In this document: one piece after another, positions 1-12,100 of the stretch
Layout of the letters: every line of letters begins with the position of its first letter
Position numbering within the stretch: the first letter of the stretch is position 1
Assembly: GCA_008638375.1 (NCBI GenBank)
Contig: CM018032.1
Span: forward strand, 6,089,501-6,153,500
Direction: 5' to 3'
From: Nyssa sinensis
Lineage: Eukaryota > Streptophyta > Magnoliopsida > Cornales > Nyssaceae
Length of the DNA stretch: 64,000 nucleotides
The notes under the pieces: model-generated
Seen by the model: the letters and a program-made list of their open reading frames with translations, nothing else
Told to the model about the DNA's origin: nothing
Database searches by the model: none
Made by a program: the position numbers and the translations under genes

Positions 1-140
1 TCATGATTCACCTTATCATGGAGAAGTTGGATATAGCGGTTTTTGCCATGGTGAAGAAATTGGAGAGTTTTCAGATCCACCCCACCCCACCCCCAAAAAA
101 AAAAAAAGACATTACTCACGTCGCCCTCACTGTGATGTAG
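1..140. other. Left-edge sequence, no gene recognised
   Basis: Low-complexity stretch with a C-run followed by an A-run near 80-110. It may be the upstream part of the broken ORF that follows, but no domain is recognisable. Confidence 0.4.
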
Positions 141-620
141 GTGAAACAAGTAGGCATGGACATTATTTACTTTGGAATTGCTCAACATTTTAGAGATCTT
201 GGAGTTGGACATCAAGTGGGCATTCAATCTAGATACCCATTATACTATCCCCCAGGTGCAGGAGGACCCCTACCACTACCACTACCACTACAACCACCAA
301 TCTACTACTCACCACCTCAATAGGGATACCCCCAACCACAACCTCATTACTATCCCCTCCCACCACCACAATATGCAACTCCACATCCACTTCTTTCAGA
401 TGTAGAGGCTCTTACAAATAACCTCTTTGGGCCTATAGTGCCTTATAGGGATGGGGCTAGATATTACATGCAGCAACAACCAGAAGATTCGAATGGCAGT
501 AATACATCAATAGGAGTGGGAGGTTCTAATTATTTCAATGGGCAACTGTTGGAAAGACCATATAATGATGATGACAATGATAGAGACTGTCAAGTACCTG
601 CACGCCATTCATTTTGGTAG
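141..620 (+). pseudogene. Broken proline/tyrosine-rich ORF of unknown family
   Basis: One reading frame runs from about 141 to the TAG at 618-620. It is interrupted by a single TAG at 321-323; the same frame continues on both sides. The first half is rich in Pro, Leu and Tyr (a CCACTA trinucleotide tract encodes PLPLPLPL). The second half contains a DDDNDRD acidic patch and ends with VPARHSFW. I do not recognise the family. Its position beside a Copia fragment suggests a transposon-derived tail or a decayed host gene, but this is inference. No intron signals were used. Confidence 0.35.
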
Positions 621-946
621 TAGTTCCAAGAGGTACCAACTAGCTACCAACTAATTAGATATTTAGATTTGCCTTCTTTCGTGAATTGTTATTGATTCTG
701 AACTTTTAATTGTTTTTGAAGTAATTATTTACATTATTTGTTGCAATGTTATTCTTAAAAATCATAAAAATGCTACTTTTAGGTATTTTAACTTAAAAAA
801 ATAATATAAAATTATAAAACATCTTTTTAAGTGTCATAAAAATGATAAAAATTACTTTAAAACCCTTAAAAGTAATAAACTAAAGTAAAAACATGTGTAT
901 TAGTAAATCTTAGGAGGTTTGCTAATGTTTGAAAAAAATCCACAGT
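621..946. other. AT-rich spacer
   Basis: AT-rich DNA with no ORF and no recognisable repeat termini. Confidence 0.5.
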
Positions 947-1036
947 CGCGGTTTCCGATTCCCGTTATGGGTAGGCCGATACTCCCAACACCGTTACACC
1001 GCGACAGCGTCGTATCCCGCGACCGCAATTTAACAC
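947..1036. other. GC-rich block interrupting the Copia integrase
   Basis: About 90 bp, very rich in CG dinucleotides (CGCGGTTTCCG, CCGTTACACCGCGACAGCGTCG, CCCGCGACCGC) in an otherwise AT-rich region. On the minus strand the Copia integrase frame reads normally to FWGEAM at about 1038. It then becomes unrelated sequence in this block. It looks like an insertion end or a recombination junction; the source is unknown. Confidence 0.45.
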
Positions 1037-2570
1037 CATGGCTTCTCCCCAAAAAGTTCTAGGAACACTAGCAGAAAGCAGAAGAGAACGAGTCGTCTCC
1101 ATAATGTGCCTATGCTTACGCAAAGCCATACCATTCTGCTCAGGAGTATCAACACGAAGATTAACGAATAATGCCAATAGATTTCAACAAGTCAAGAAAG
1201 GAAGTAAAAGAATACTCACCTCCTAAATCACATCTAAAGTATTTTAATAACAGAAGAATACTGAGTATGTATCATAGCACAAAAAGTAGAAAATATAAAA
1301 AGGACTTCAGATCAACGCTTCATAAGATAAACCTAGCAATACCGAGAATAATCATCAACAAACGAAACATAATATTTGGACCCTCCTTTTGTAGAAAGAG
1401 GTGCAAGGCCCCATACATCAAAATGAACAATGTCAAATAGAGCAATAAAAACAATAGAACTTTTATTAAAAGGTAATGTTGTAAATTTTGCAAGTTTGCA
1501 TCCACTACAATCAGAAATATCAAGACTATCTAAATTCCCCAAACTACCAGTAGAAACTAAAAAACGTAAACGACTACTAGAAATATGACCAAGATGCAAA
1601 TGCCATAAATAGAAATTAGACGACTTTGGACTCAAACGAATAGAAGCTAAATCAACAAAAAAAAAAATAGCAACAACAGGAACATGCATCTCCTCCAACA
1701 CATACAATCCACCCTGTCTACGACCTGTCTCAATCAGCTTCTTTGACAGAGGATCCTGCACAACACAACTAGAAGAAGAAAAGTAGAGCTAGAATCAAAC
1801 AATTGACTAACAGAAATCAAATTTAAAGTGAGTTAGGGAATATAATAGACATCAGAAAGAAAAAACTGAGAAGAAACAATAGATCCAATGCCTACCAAGG
1901 ACATATGAGTGCCATTGGCAACAAGGACAGAGACAGAAGAGGCAGAAAGAGTAGATACAAATAAAGAAGAATCACTAGTTATGTGATGAGTAGCACTTGA
2001 GTCAAAAACCCAAGTGCTTCGAAAAATACCTAAAGGCGCTAAGAAAAAAGAACTTGCAGAAGGAGAGACAGAAAGGGAATTAGGCGAATTAGTAGAGAGG
2101 AGCTTCTACAATTGCTCAGTGACAGAGACGGAGCTGATGAGGAGCAACAGCGACAGTGGGACGATCCCTACCTCGAAAAGACTGTTGTTGTGGTCCGCAA
2201 AATCCCTTATTCACTAATCTAGGGCACTAGGCCTTCCAATGACCCTTCTCACGATAGAAACTACACTCATCAACACTAACTGAACTCTCTGCCTATGTTG
2301 AGTGCTAGGCTAGAGCTTAGGTGGAACAGCTAACACGTCTGTGTAGGCAGAGGAAGAAGACCCTTGTCTAGAAGGGCCTTGAGACACACCTCCTCAACTA
2401 AGAGCTCGTGTACCACTGAATCAACCTAAGGAAGAGGACTACGATGAAGAACAGAACTACAAAGGCCCTCAAAGTCATCTCTCGATGCCATGAAAAACTG
2501 GACTAACCTTTATTCCTCTCCATATGTACGATATAAATCAAAAGAACAAGGGGAAGGAAACTCCCAAGAG
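1037..2570 (-). mobile_element. Decayed Ty1/Copia gag-pol fragment
   Basis: Minus strand, reading from high to low coordinates. There is a degenerate zinc knuckle near 2275-2224 (C-S-F-Y...KGHWKA, with a Cys lost and a stop inside). A protease-like DSSATHHIT lies near 2005-1976. The GAG-pre-integrase segment LWHLHLGHISSSRLRFL and the start of the integrase core with FVDDYSRYC fall in the open frame 1761-1333. The downstream integrase motif DTPEQNGMALRKHRH lies near 1150-1105. Frames change between these blocks and stops occur, so the element is dead. No LTR could be paired with it. Domain order is that of Copia, not Gypsy. The upper boundary is approximate. Confidence 0.8.
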
Positions 2571-4475
2571 AGCACCTGCATCATTATAATCATGATTTAT
2601 AAGAAAATTTATAGGATAGATGTGTTTGATTGTAGCTCTTGTTATATCCTATTCGTGGTTAAAAATTAGTTCAGTCATTCTAGGAGTTTAAAATAAATTT
2701 TTTTAGTGCAAGTAGGGTTATGGTCTTTCTTAGGTTGCAGCCCATTATTAGAAGAAACTTTCTATAGGTACAACTTTAGTCTTATTTGGTTTTAATATTG
2801 AGCACACTAAGATTTTGAAGGTTTATGTGTGTTTTTAGGGTTCTCTATTATATATAAATAGGGACCCTTGGTGTAAAATGAGATAAGAGCTGATGAGTGG
2901 CTCTATTGTTTGAATCAGTGTGGGACTCTTCAATTACTTTAGTGTGGATCTCAAACAAGCCCTCACCAAGTAGGACATCTCTTGATCTCTCTTTCATATT
3001 TCCTTTCTCATCTCACATTTTATTCTTCTAATGACACCACTTGCTGCAACATATTGTTCACGGGTACAGATAACAGCAGTTAATTTACAAAAATCTGATC
3101 CAAAGACCTTAGGTCCATCATTTTACAAATTTTAACCTTATTTACATTATTCTAATCCTACAAACAATCACTTTTCTCTTGCAGTACAATCCTAGAATAA
3201 AAAACCTCTAGTCTGTCCTGCCTCAAGATATGCACATATTCTTCTTCAATACACATAGCATGAAAGAAAGAAAGAACAAGAGGTAGAATAGGAACTCAAG
3301 TGTTCCACACCTAGATGATATTTGGTTTTAATTCTATGCTCAAAATTGGGTTATCAACATAAAAGCCATCTCTTTTAACCTAATAGCAAGAATATCAACA
3401 CAGAATTAAATTGAATGAAGAAACACGAACACGAAAATAAATACTGACAAATATAATGCGTCTCACATTTCTGTGTTGAAGAACTGATTGAAGAATAATA
3501 AATGGGATGAAATCATCCATGCTAGGTGTACGCAATCCAACTGTCATAGTGACAACATGGAATTCTTAGATAACACTCCTAAAGCTCATTTTATGTTACC
3601 TAAGTTGCATTTTGATCCCACTTAGATAACATGCATGGTCAAAATCTAGACTCAATTCTCTAAATAGCATTAATGCTTTGTTTGGTAGGAGGATGGGGGA
3701 AAAGTAATATCTAGGGAAAGGAAAGGGGCTTCAAGTTGTTTTGTTGAGTAAGAAAGGGTATTTTGTGGCCTTACCATTATACCCGTCTATATTTAAAAGA
3801 GTCCTGTCCCTCCTCCTTTCCTCCCAAAATTGGGAGGAAATAAAATGGTGGACTCGGAGTGAAGGGGCTTCCCTCCCCTCCATTCCTTTCCCTTCCTCCT
3901 TTCCTCTACCAAATATATGAAAAACTCTTCAACCCTCAACCTTTCCTCCCCCTCCCTTCCATTTTTCCATATTACCAAATGGATTGCAAAATGAGGCTTT
4001 GATGCTTCATTACAATCTTTAGTCTTTTGTCTTTTGTCTCCAGAAATTATTATTTTTGACAGTTTCCTTTATAAAAAGTTCTTAGATTACCAACCTAACT
4101 GGGTGTTTCTGCATAATAAATGTACCCTGCACACATGCATGTATAAATGGTAAATGCTTAAAACATATCTCTGAAATGGAAAAGGGAAAAATACAAAAAT
4201 TTACCATTCTGGAAAATGCAGGCAACTCAATTTGCAATCTTAACGGTACTTAAACTCAAAGTTTAAAAAAGACATGATTGTTACTGTTCCCAAGAATCAT
4301 ATACACGTCATTCAGCAGACCCAAAATACTAGCAATGATGCAGAGTGTTTGAGATTGTTTGTTTCAAATCCAACTCAACACTTGCTAGACTCCCTTATCC
4401 TAACTCACATAAGTTTAAAAAATATATATATTTTGTCAAATAATGGTCTTTATCATGTTGGTATGCTAAACCTCA
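2571..4475. other. Intergenic or CSI3 last-intron sequence, possible solo-LTR
   Basis: No coding sequence recognised. A plus-strand TATATATAAATAGGG at about 2850-2865, followed by roughly 150 bp of leader-like sequence to about 3050, resembles an LTR promoter. I could not define its ends or find a tRNA primer-binding site. The interval 3660-3990 is rich in CCTTTCC/GGAGG tracts. If the CSI3 3' exon lies left of the window, all of this is intronic. Confidence 0.35.
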
Positions 4476-4483
4476 CAACATAT

Positions 4484-5708
4484 TAGAGGTGCAAGTCAAA
4501 CGGGCCAGGCCGGGCTTGAAGCTTGCCCAAGCTCAGCCCGAACTCAATAACCGAGTGCCCAGGCCAGTCCAGACATCAAGCCCAAAAGACGTAACCCGGA
4601 CCCAACCCAAGTATAAACTCGGGTTGCCCAATACCCATGACGAAAATTTTTAAAATATTTTTGACAGCTGTAAAAGCAATCAAAAAGATATATCAGATAA
4701 AGAAACAATTGAGGGACTATTTTATAGTATGAAATGACCCTTACAAATGGGTTATCTTTCGATGTGGGATTATAGAATCCTAAAAGGAGTTAAAGAAACA
4801 AAGTCGGTGACTGAGGAGGTCAGTGACTATAAGGAAAGAGGGGGGGGGAGGGGGGGAAGGGGGGGGGGGGGGGAGTTAAAACATGGATTAAAACAAAAGA
4901 ATCCCAAATGCTATGACTGAGAAGTTGATATAGGCAGATGCATTAAAGATGTTGATCTCATGGAATTCAAAGTGAGCAGAGGAAGAAAAAAGTACTATTA
5001 TATATAAAATAAGGAACTATCATTTGAAGATTGTGTTGGGTTTACTTGCAGATTCAATTTATATATTTTGATCTTGTAGAAATCACTAACCAAGGTTTAT
5101 TGGGATAACCCATCGGATTGCAGTGGTTGCAATTGTAGATGATGAGCAAGAATCAACTTCATGGATGATGAAGCAATGCAGAGTGATGATGTTGTATCAA
5201 GAGATCTGTTTCATGGATGATGAAGCTACACAGTGACCATGTTGTATCAAGAGATCAGACATCAACCCACACACAATCCTACTATATTTATATGTATGTA
5301 TGTATAGAGAGTGAGAAAGGGAAAAATGCAGTAAAGATATGGCAATAAAGGGTGAGGGAGAAGAAGAGGAAGAGAGCCTGAGATTGAGCCACGAGGTGTA
5401 TATGATTAGAATAAAAATGATATGTACACAGATACATAAAATAACTCAGTCTCATCCCACATCGAGATTTTACTCAAACTTAAGTTTGTTTATAAGTTTC
5501 AAATGCTACCTCCAAAGTAGCAAATGTTTAGCAGTGACTGTCGGGCTCAGGTTAATTCGGGCTCTTTAAACTTAAACCCAGGCTTGGCCCAAATTGAGGT
5601 CGGGCTTCAAGATTTATGTCCAGGCCTGTCCCGATGTATATATACTTTTGTCCAAGCCTGTCAAAATTCGGGCCGGGCTCGGGTTAGCCCGCCCAAGTTG
5701 CAGCCCTA
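4484..5708. mobile_element. Non-autonomous hAT element, TSD CAACATAT
   Basis: The element is 1225 bp and begins TAGAGGTGCAAGTCAAACGG. Its reverse-complemented end begins TAGGGCTGCAACTTGGGCGG. The imperfect inverted termini continue into GGGCC-rich subterminal DNA. It is flanked by identical 8-bp duplications, CAACATAT at 4476-4483 and at 5709-5716, as expected for hAT transposition. There is no transposase ORF. The interior holds a long interrupted poly-G tract (about 4840-4873) and short direct repeats around 5150-5260 (gatgatgaag...gttgtatcaagagatc). The termini match the smaller hAT element at 58013-58646. Confidence 0.88.
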
Positions 5709-5716
5709 CAACATAT

Positions 5717-6194
5717 TGATGAAGGTATACTTTTGATAATGTAAGAAAAAGTTCTTCAGATCCATCCAAATCTTTTCTATGATTTTCCATGTTCTCTACG
5801 CCCTTTGAATAACATATGATCCAAAAAGCCCTAGCACCCCTAAGTCATCATGACACATTTTTAGTAAAAGAGAATAGGGATGCAAGAGTAGTAACAATAA
5901 TCAAATCAAATATTGAGCAAAATTCAAAAATCTGTCCATAGTAGCCTTGCACCAAAAAATAAGTTGTAGCTAACAGTTTGAGAGCATTATCCATGCAAAA
6001 CAACTGTCTAATGTGGATACATGTATATAAATGAGTAGGGAAAATTATAACCAGAGTTGACCGTGTATTGATCAATGTCTGAATAATATATGAATATATA
6101 CAAGTTTTTGAAAATATAAGATAGCAGGCACAGGGACCACCGTAGAATATAAAGAAACATAGTAAAAGAGGATTAAACAGTTATAATAAGTTAC
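5717..6194 (-). other. CSI3 intron 3 (5' part)
   Basis: AT-rich sequence downstream of the CSI3 exon-3 donor (GT at 6194-6193). No C2-domain coding sequence was found here or anywhere to position 1. The intron therefore extends off the window, or the 3' end of the gene has been lost. Confidence 0.6.
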
Positions 6195-9100
6195 CTGTCA
6201 ATGATCTGATAAGCTCATTTGATACATATTCTTGAAGTGTGTGATTTGAAAATAAAAATTTGATGAGCAATGCTGCCTGCCCAGCAACCTCTGAATTAGG
6301 AGACAATAGCAGTTCCTGAATTACCAATATGCCACCTGCTTCTGCGACAGCTCGCCTATTAGTTCTACTATGCATGACAAAGTTTTGCAAGGCACAAATT
6401 GACACCATTTTCATTTCTTCTGTTGGCTGATCTTCAAGCAAACTTATCAGTGCCCGACATGCTGAAACAGAATCACTAGCTCTGGCAAGTCCTTCGTTCT
6501 GGGAGAGGTCACCAAGAGCAAGAGCTGCAAGAAACCTACCGGACTGCGATCTAGTCTGTGGGTCCAACAAATACTGTGCTAGAGGTGCTATTGCATACTT
6601 GGAAACCTTCATCTCTCGTACCCTCATATTGTTGAATAAAGCTTCAAGTAGTGTTCCTGAATCTTCTTCACACTGGTGAGATCTTAAAAGGTCCAGCAGA
6701 GCATCTATGGCACCAGCTTCAGTCATCAGTTCAGCACTTGAAGCATCAATCGATTCTTGAACAGTCAGTGCATTTAGAGCCACCACAATTGTACTCTCCT
6801 GTGTTGAGTGCAACATCTTCACAAGAACCACCAAAGGAACTTTGAAATAGTAATCAGCATTGAAACGTAGAACGTTGGAGAGAACCAGGGCAGCTGATTC
6901 CCACAATGCATGGGGTGGTTGAGGGTCATCTTGAATGATAACCTTTGCAAGCTCAAATATACCCCCAGCATCAGCAACTGCCTTTGGCCAACTTAAAGAG
7001 ATATTTTCCAGTGCCTTTATTGCTGTTTGCTGCAAGTTCAATATTCCAATTCCTGCAAGCTGAACAAGGGGCACAACAGCATTTTTTGTCGTGATATCTT
7101 GCTGAAAATGCTCCTGTGCAAGAAGATGAGATAGCAGTTCTGTTCCGAGCTGCTGGATAGCTTGAGATGGGGATTCCAAAAATGAAATCAGAGGTTCAAT
7201 GACTTGGCTAGGAGTAAGTTTTAAAGTTGCTAGGCTTTGTGGTTTCTCCAAAATATTAACAAGTGCTTGCAAAGCACTGTGCTGTCCCCACAGACTGAAA
7301 TCTGGACGAAGCAAAACCATAAAAAGAGGTTCTACAATTTCCACCACACCCGAGCTTCTAGAAATTGCACTACTATTTGTCAAGATGCGGAATAGTTCTG
7401 CAATTGAGCAGCATAACGAACTGGGTGCAGTTGGGAGTAGCTCAAGACAATTATCAATAATGCCAGCTTTGACCATGTCCAACTTGCGTGGAGTCCGATC
7501 TTTCCCCAATTTAATGAGAGCACAGATGCTAGCCTCAATAAGCTGATGATTTGACCCAGAAACCAAACCAACAAGGAGATCAACAACATCATAAGCTGCC
7601 ACAAGCTCCACTTGATCATCATCCAACAATCTCTCAAAGGCACAAACACCAGATTCCACTGCTCTACCGATACCAGATTGCATCAGTGATATAAGGGGCT
7701 CTATGCATTCAGAGGCAATTGGCATTGCTCTGACTTTTGAATTACCAAAAAGAACAAAACAGAGTTGTGCAGCATTTGTCTTCAGTTCCAAGGAAGAATT
7801 GGAAGACAAAATTTTGTGTAGACTCTCAAGGGGATTCCCTTCCACATCAGTCGTCAGAGCAGCTTTTGAAGAATTTCCTGAAGTCAACTTGATCAAGGCA
7901 ACAAGAGCAGCATGTTGCTCACTCTCTGATGCAGCATTAAGCATGTCAACCAGAGGATGAACTGCCTGCTTGGCTAATTCAGAATCTCTAATGTTCTCAG
8001 CATCAAAAAGTTCATGGAGAGCCCTAGCAGCACTCAATCTTGCATTTCTTGATCCCAAACGCAGAACAGCTACAAGTTGATTCAAGGAACTGATCGATGC
8101 TTCATATCGAAGAAGATCAGGATTGCTAAATAATATTCTCAATAGTTCAGATATAGTTGCCTCAGTTGAGTCTTGAGGACTCAAAGATAAGTACTTTGTC
8201 AAAGCATCCAGAGCTCCAGCTTCAGCCATAATTAGTTTATTTGTATCACTTCCATCTGCAATACGTGTCAAGAGGCGAACTGCAGTTGGAGGAGCACCTG
8301 GTCTATCTGGCATTGGTCTCAAAAGATCCACTAACAAAGGAATAGTTTTGCGTGCAGTGGAACCAATTCTCACATCTTCAATTTCGAACAGACGTTCCAG
8401 AATTACTTGATCAGGGTTTCGTACCAGAGAGAATTCTTCAGATAAAGAAATGAGGTTTGGCATATCTGATTCTACATAACCAATTAGGTTTATTAACCCA
8501 GCAACTGCTCCTGAATTTGCAACTGCAAGATTCATTCCCTTGTTTCCACTACAAACAAGACTAGCCATTGCCTGGGCAGCAAAGAACCTGTCAATCACAT
8601 CATCAGACCTCAGCAAAAGTGCAAGTGAGGGCACAATGCGCATGGTTGCTGGAGATGAAGCAACATTTGCATCTTGGAACAAAATAGCCAGGAGCAGGGC
8701 ACTTATCCATATACCCTCAGTATCCTCAAATTCGGCCTGTCAATGAAGAAAATCTTTCAATTCAGTTACCAAATCTAAACAAATCATTTTTAAACCCAAG
8801 CATGCAAGCTATCTAGCCCATAGAGGCTGAAAAATACAATTGGAATTAAAATCTTACATCATTAACCTGTGATAGAGAAACTAACATGTTCCATTAGAGG
8901 TCAATTTCTAAAGTTCTGGTGACCTCTTTAACATTATCCTTACTGTATAAGAACACAATTTACAGTGTGCAAAAAAGACAGACACACATATGTATTGAAG
9001 TCCTAACCAACCCCCCAGGGTTAGCTCAGCCGGTAAAGTCTTGAGGACAAAGGACCATGTTCCAAAAGATCCATGTTTTAGGCATGCTAAAGGCGTGCTT

Positions 9101-12100
9101 CATCTTACCTGATATGAGGTTCTTGGGATGGGGTCGCATATCCGGAATTTTCTTGGACAGCCATGCGCCCAAAGGACCTGTCATTGGCAAGTCTCCGATA
9201 TAAAAAATGAAGTCCTAACCTGAAGCCCCCTTCCCTCTTTTTTCCCCCCTCCCATTCCATCATTATAATTCAAACCCAAAGATCTGCTTCACTATGACAT
9301 TTTAGGCCACTTTAGTATTTCCATGCTATTTTCAATAGTATAAACAAGCTCAATCACATGCATCGCCATGTGCAACAAATTTAGACAGGGCATAGAGTCA
9401 GCATTTGTTTGCAACTTTGCATTGTTACAACATCCCACATTTAAGGTGTAACAAAGCACTATACTTTTGTCTTTGTTACACACAAATATAGAAAGTAAAA
9501 GATAACTTATGCCAGTTGAAAGTTAAATATCCTATACAGGGACTGCATGCTGGAAATGTTATTTCAACTTTGATCCTAAGGTTATAATCATTCTTCTTAT
9601 TTTCACAATTTCATCTAAAATGCCGAATCATTTCAAACCTATTGACGACACTCAGAATGATCCTATGACAACCTGCCAAGTGAACCATCCACTCGTCTCC
9701 ACGTAACGACCTTGACATACCATGTGGCTAGCATATATGCAAACATGGGACACAGACATGATACATTACAGGAAATCTCAAAAGAATAGGATACAAATAC
9801 AGCAATATATAAATATAAATTTCAGTTTTTATGCATCTAAGAACTGTAATTAACTTTTGATTTCAATACTAAGAATTGCATAATATGGAAGATGAAGCTA
9901 AAAATATATCATAAATTATTATCTTATTTATTACGAGTGCTCTCATATTGTACTTTTTTATTACAATTTTATTCTTCACCTACACTAAAATTTGTAGATT
10001 GAATGCGGAGTTGTATAGTGGTTAAGTGTACAATGTTAAATTTTCTTAAGAAAAGAATGATTGGACATTTCATGGTAAGTTCATCTTGCTCCCAAAATTG
10101 TTGGATATAACTCCTTTTAAGATGTATTTGTCTTAATATAAATTGTGATTGGGAAAGTAATTGAAATGTGTTGACCAAGTGTCCGGAATAATGAAATTTA
10201 TTTATGAATTATGGGCACGTCTATAATCTAGGGCTGAGCTAGGAATTTGCTTTAAGGGGGGGCAAAATTTTCACTAAATGTTTGATTATAAATTTAAAAA
10301 TTAAAGAAGTATAAAAATTTAATATTGATTAATAAGATATTGGATGAATAATCAAATTAATTGATACAAAGAAACTTACAAATTATATAAGAAGTCTAAT
10401 TAAAGAAAGAGACTCTTAAAAAAAACTAAAGGCTATCCAAAAATTTCCAAGTCTATCAAAGTCCCATTATGGGGTCAAATTGAAATTTGAATTAAGCGTA
10501 AAAGTGAGAAAAATTTTAAAAGGTGGGGGGGAATACAAATTAAAAGGGTACACTGAAAATTGAAAAAAGAATTAAAAGTACGTAAAAATTTTCAAATAAA
10601 AAAAATTGAGACCCGTGCCAGGCCTGCTAGCCATGCCCTTGTCTATAATGTGTTAGAGACATGTCTAGGAGTGTTACAAAGTGTCAGTGTCAAATACATT
10701 GTTTAACACGTGACAACGTGTTTGACACAAACATGGCACCTTTGCAAAAGTGTTCTTAGACTTCGAGAACATGAACACCAGAGAGAACTCCTAAAAAAGT
10801 GCTAAAAGCTCACTCTCCTAAACTCCTCCAAAGGTCTAGATACACTCCTTGAGGAGGACTTATCTTAAAAGCAAAGTCTAGCACTTGCTGCATCTCAACA
10901 CTTGAAACCTTACAAGGTCCGGAGCAGTGCTTGGGTTTCCCATATGGGGCTCAGTTGCTTGCCAACACCATGACTCTGGACCATGGTGCTCGCTTTGTGG
11001 CTGGAGCAGGGGGCTAGTTGATGTGACCCTCAACCCCCACCCTATTTTGGGGGTAGCATTGGCTGTTCTGGATGGGAAGGAGCCAAGTTATTTCCATGAC
11101 ACATGGCTCAACGCATCCTCTGCCCAACAATGGATTGACCATCAATGACACCTTGTTGGCCCAAGCCTGGCCCAGTCCCTGCAAGATGGCAGCTTTTGCT
11201 ACGTCTTGATCAACTTAAGGCTTGCAGCCCAATTGGTTCCCATGTCCCCTACTCCAGGAACTCTATGTACGGTCAAGAAGCCTGTATCAGTGGGCTGATT
11301 GTGCTTGAACCTCTTAGAATCTTTGAACTGGAATTCAGGTCCTTGGGCCTCCCATTGTCATCTCTCTCTCTCTTGGTTGTGCAACTCTCATCTGACCCTA
11401 GCATTCGGTACTCCACATGTTAACATCACTATCTAAAGTGGAGAAAAAAAATATGGGAACAGCTTACCAGTTAAATTTTTAGTTCTTCTGTAATCAAACT
11501 TGTTGCTGACATAAGTGCCAGATTAATCTCTTCATACAGATACTATTGACTGCCATAATCCTAAAACATCTATGAATTTAATGTGCCATCTAATTTAAAA
11601 TCTGGATATAGTAGCACTTAGATCCACACCTAGCTATAACAAAAAGGCCCATTGATGCTCAATCTATAAATTGTAAGCCACCACAACACAGAATGAAAGA
11701 AAAGCTGAAACACTAAAGATTACTTAAGACTAGATCAGGCCCTACCTGCGGATTAGAAGTATGACCTGCAAGCTTCTCTGATAGGGCCTCAAGTCCCCCA
11801 GCTTCCACTACAGTGAGTTTGTTCTTTGCGTGAAATGAAGAAATCATTAATAGCAACCACAAGGCAACAGTACCTCCCAACACAGTGGCTGGATCAGGAA
11901 CGTCAAACTCATCTCCTTCCTGGAAGGCAGTTCTTTCCACAAAACCTCGAGGGGTTCTGACTTCAATTTCTAGAGAGCAACAACAGGAGTTTCGCTTCAT
12001 CATGTCTACTAATTCATATATAAGTGGTTTTAAGTATCCTGACGTATCAAGTGCATCCATTGATTGGATTTTGTGTTCTTTTGCAGCACAAATGAGCAAT

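Noticed and set aside
2620..3060. Possible plus-strand LTR with TATA box
   Set aside because: No definable TG/CA ends, no PBS and no second copy. Mentioned only as a possibility.
1..6180. C2-domain exon of CSI3
   Set aside because: Searched by eye on the minus strand for the residues that should follow SNELIRSLT; nothing similar was found. A translated search would settle it.
6651..8746. Plus-strand ORFs of 64-115 codons at 6651, 7199, 7703 and 8540
   Set aside because: They lie antisense to the well-supported CSI3 exon and have no domain of their own.
9015..9085. Possible tRNA gene
   Set aside because: Box A is recognisable but the cloverleaf does not close, and the segment is the head of a SINE with its own TSD.
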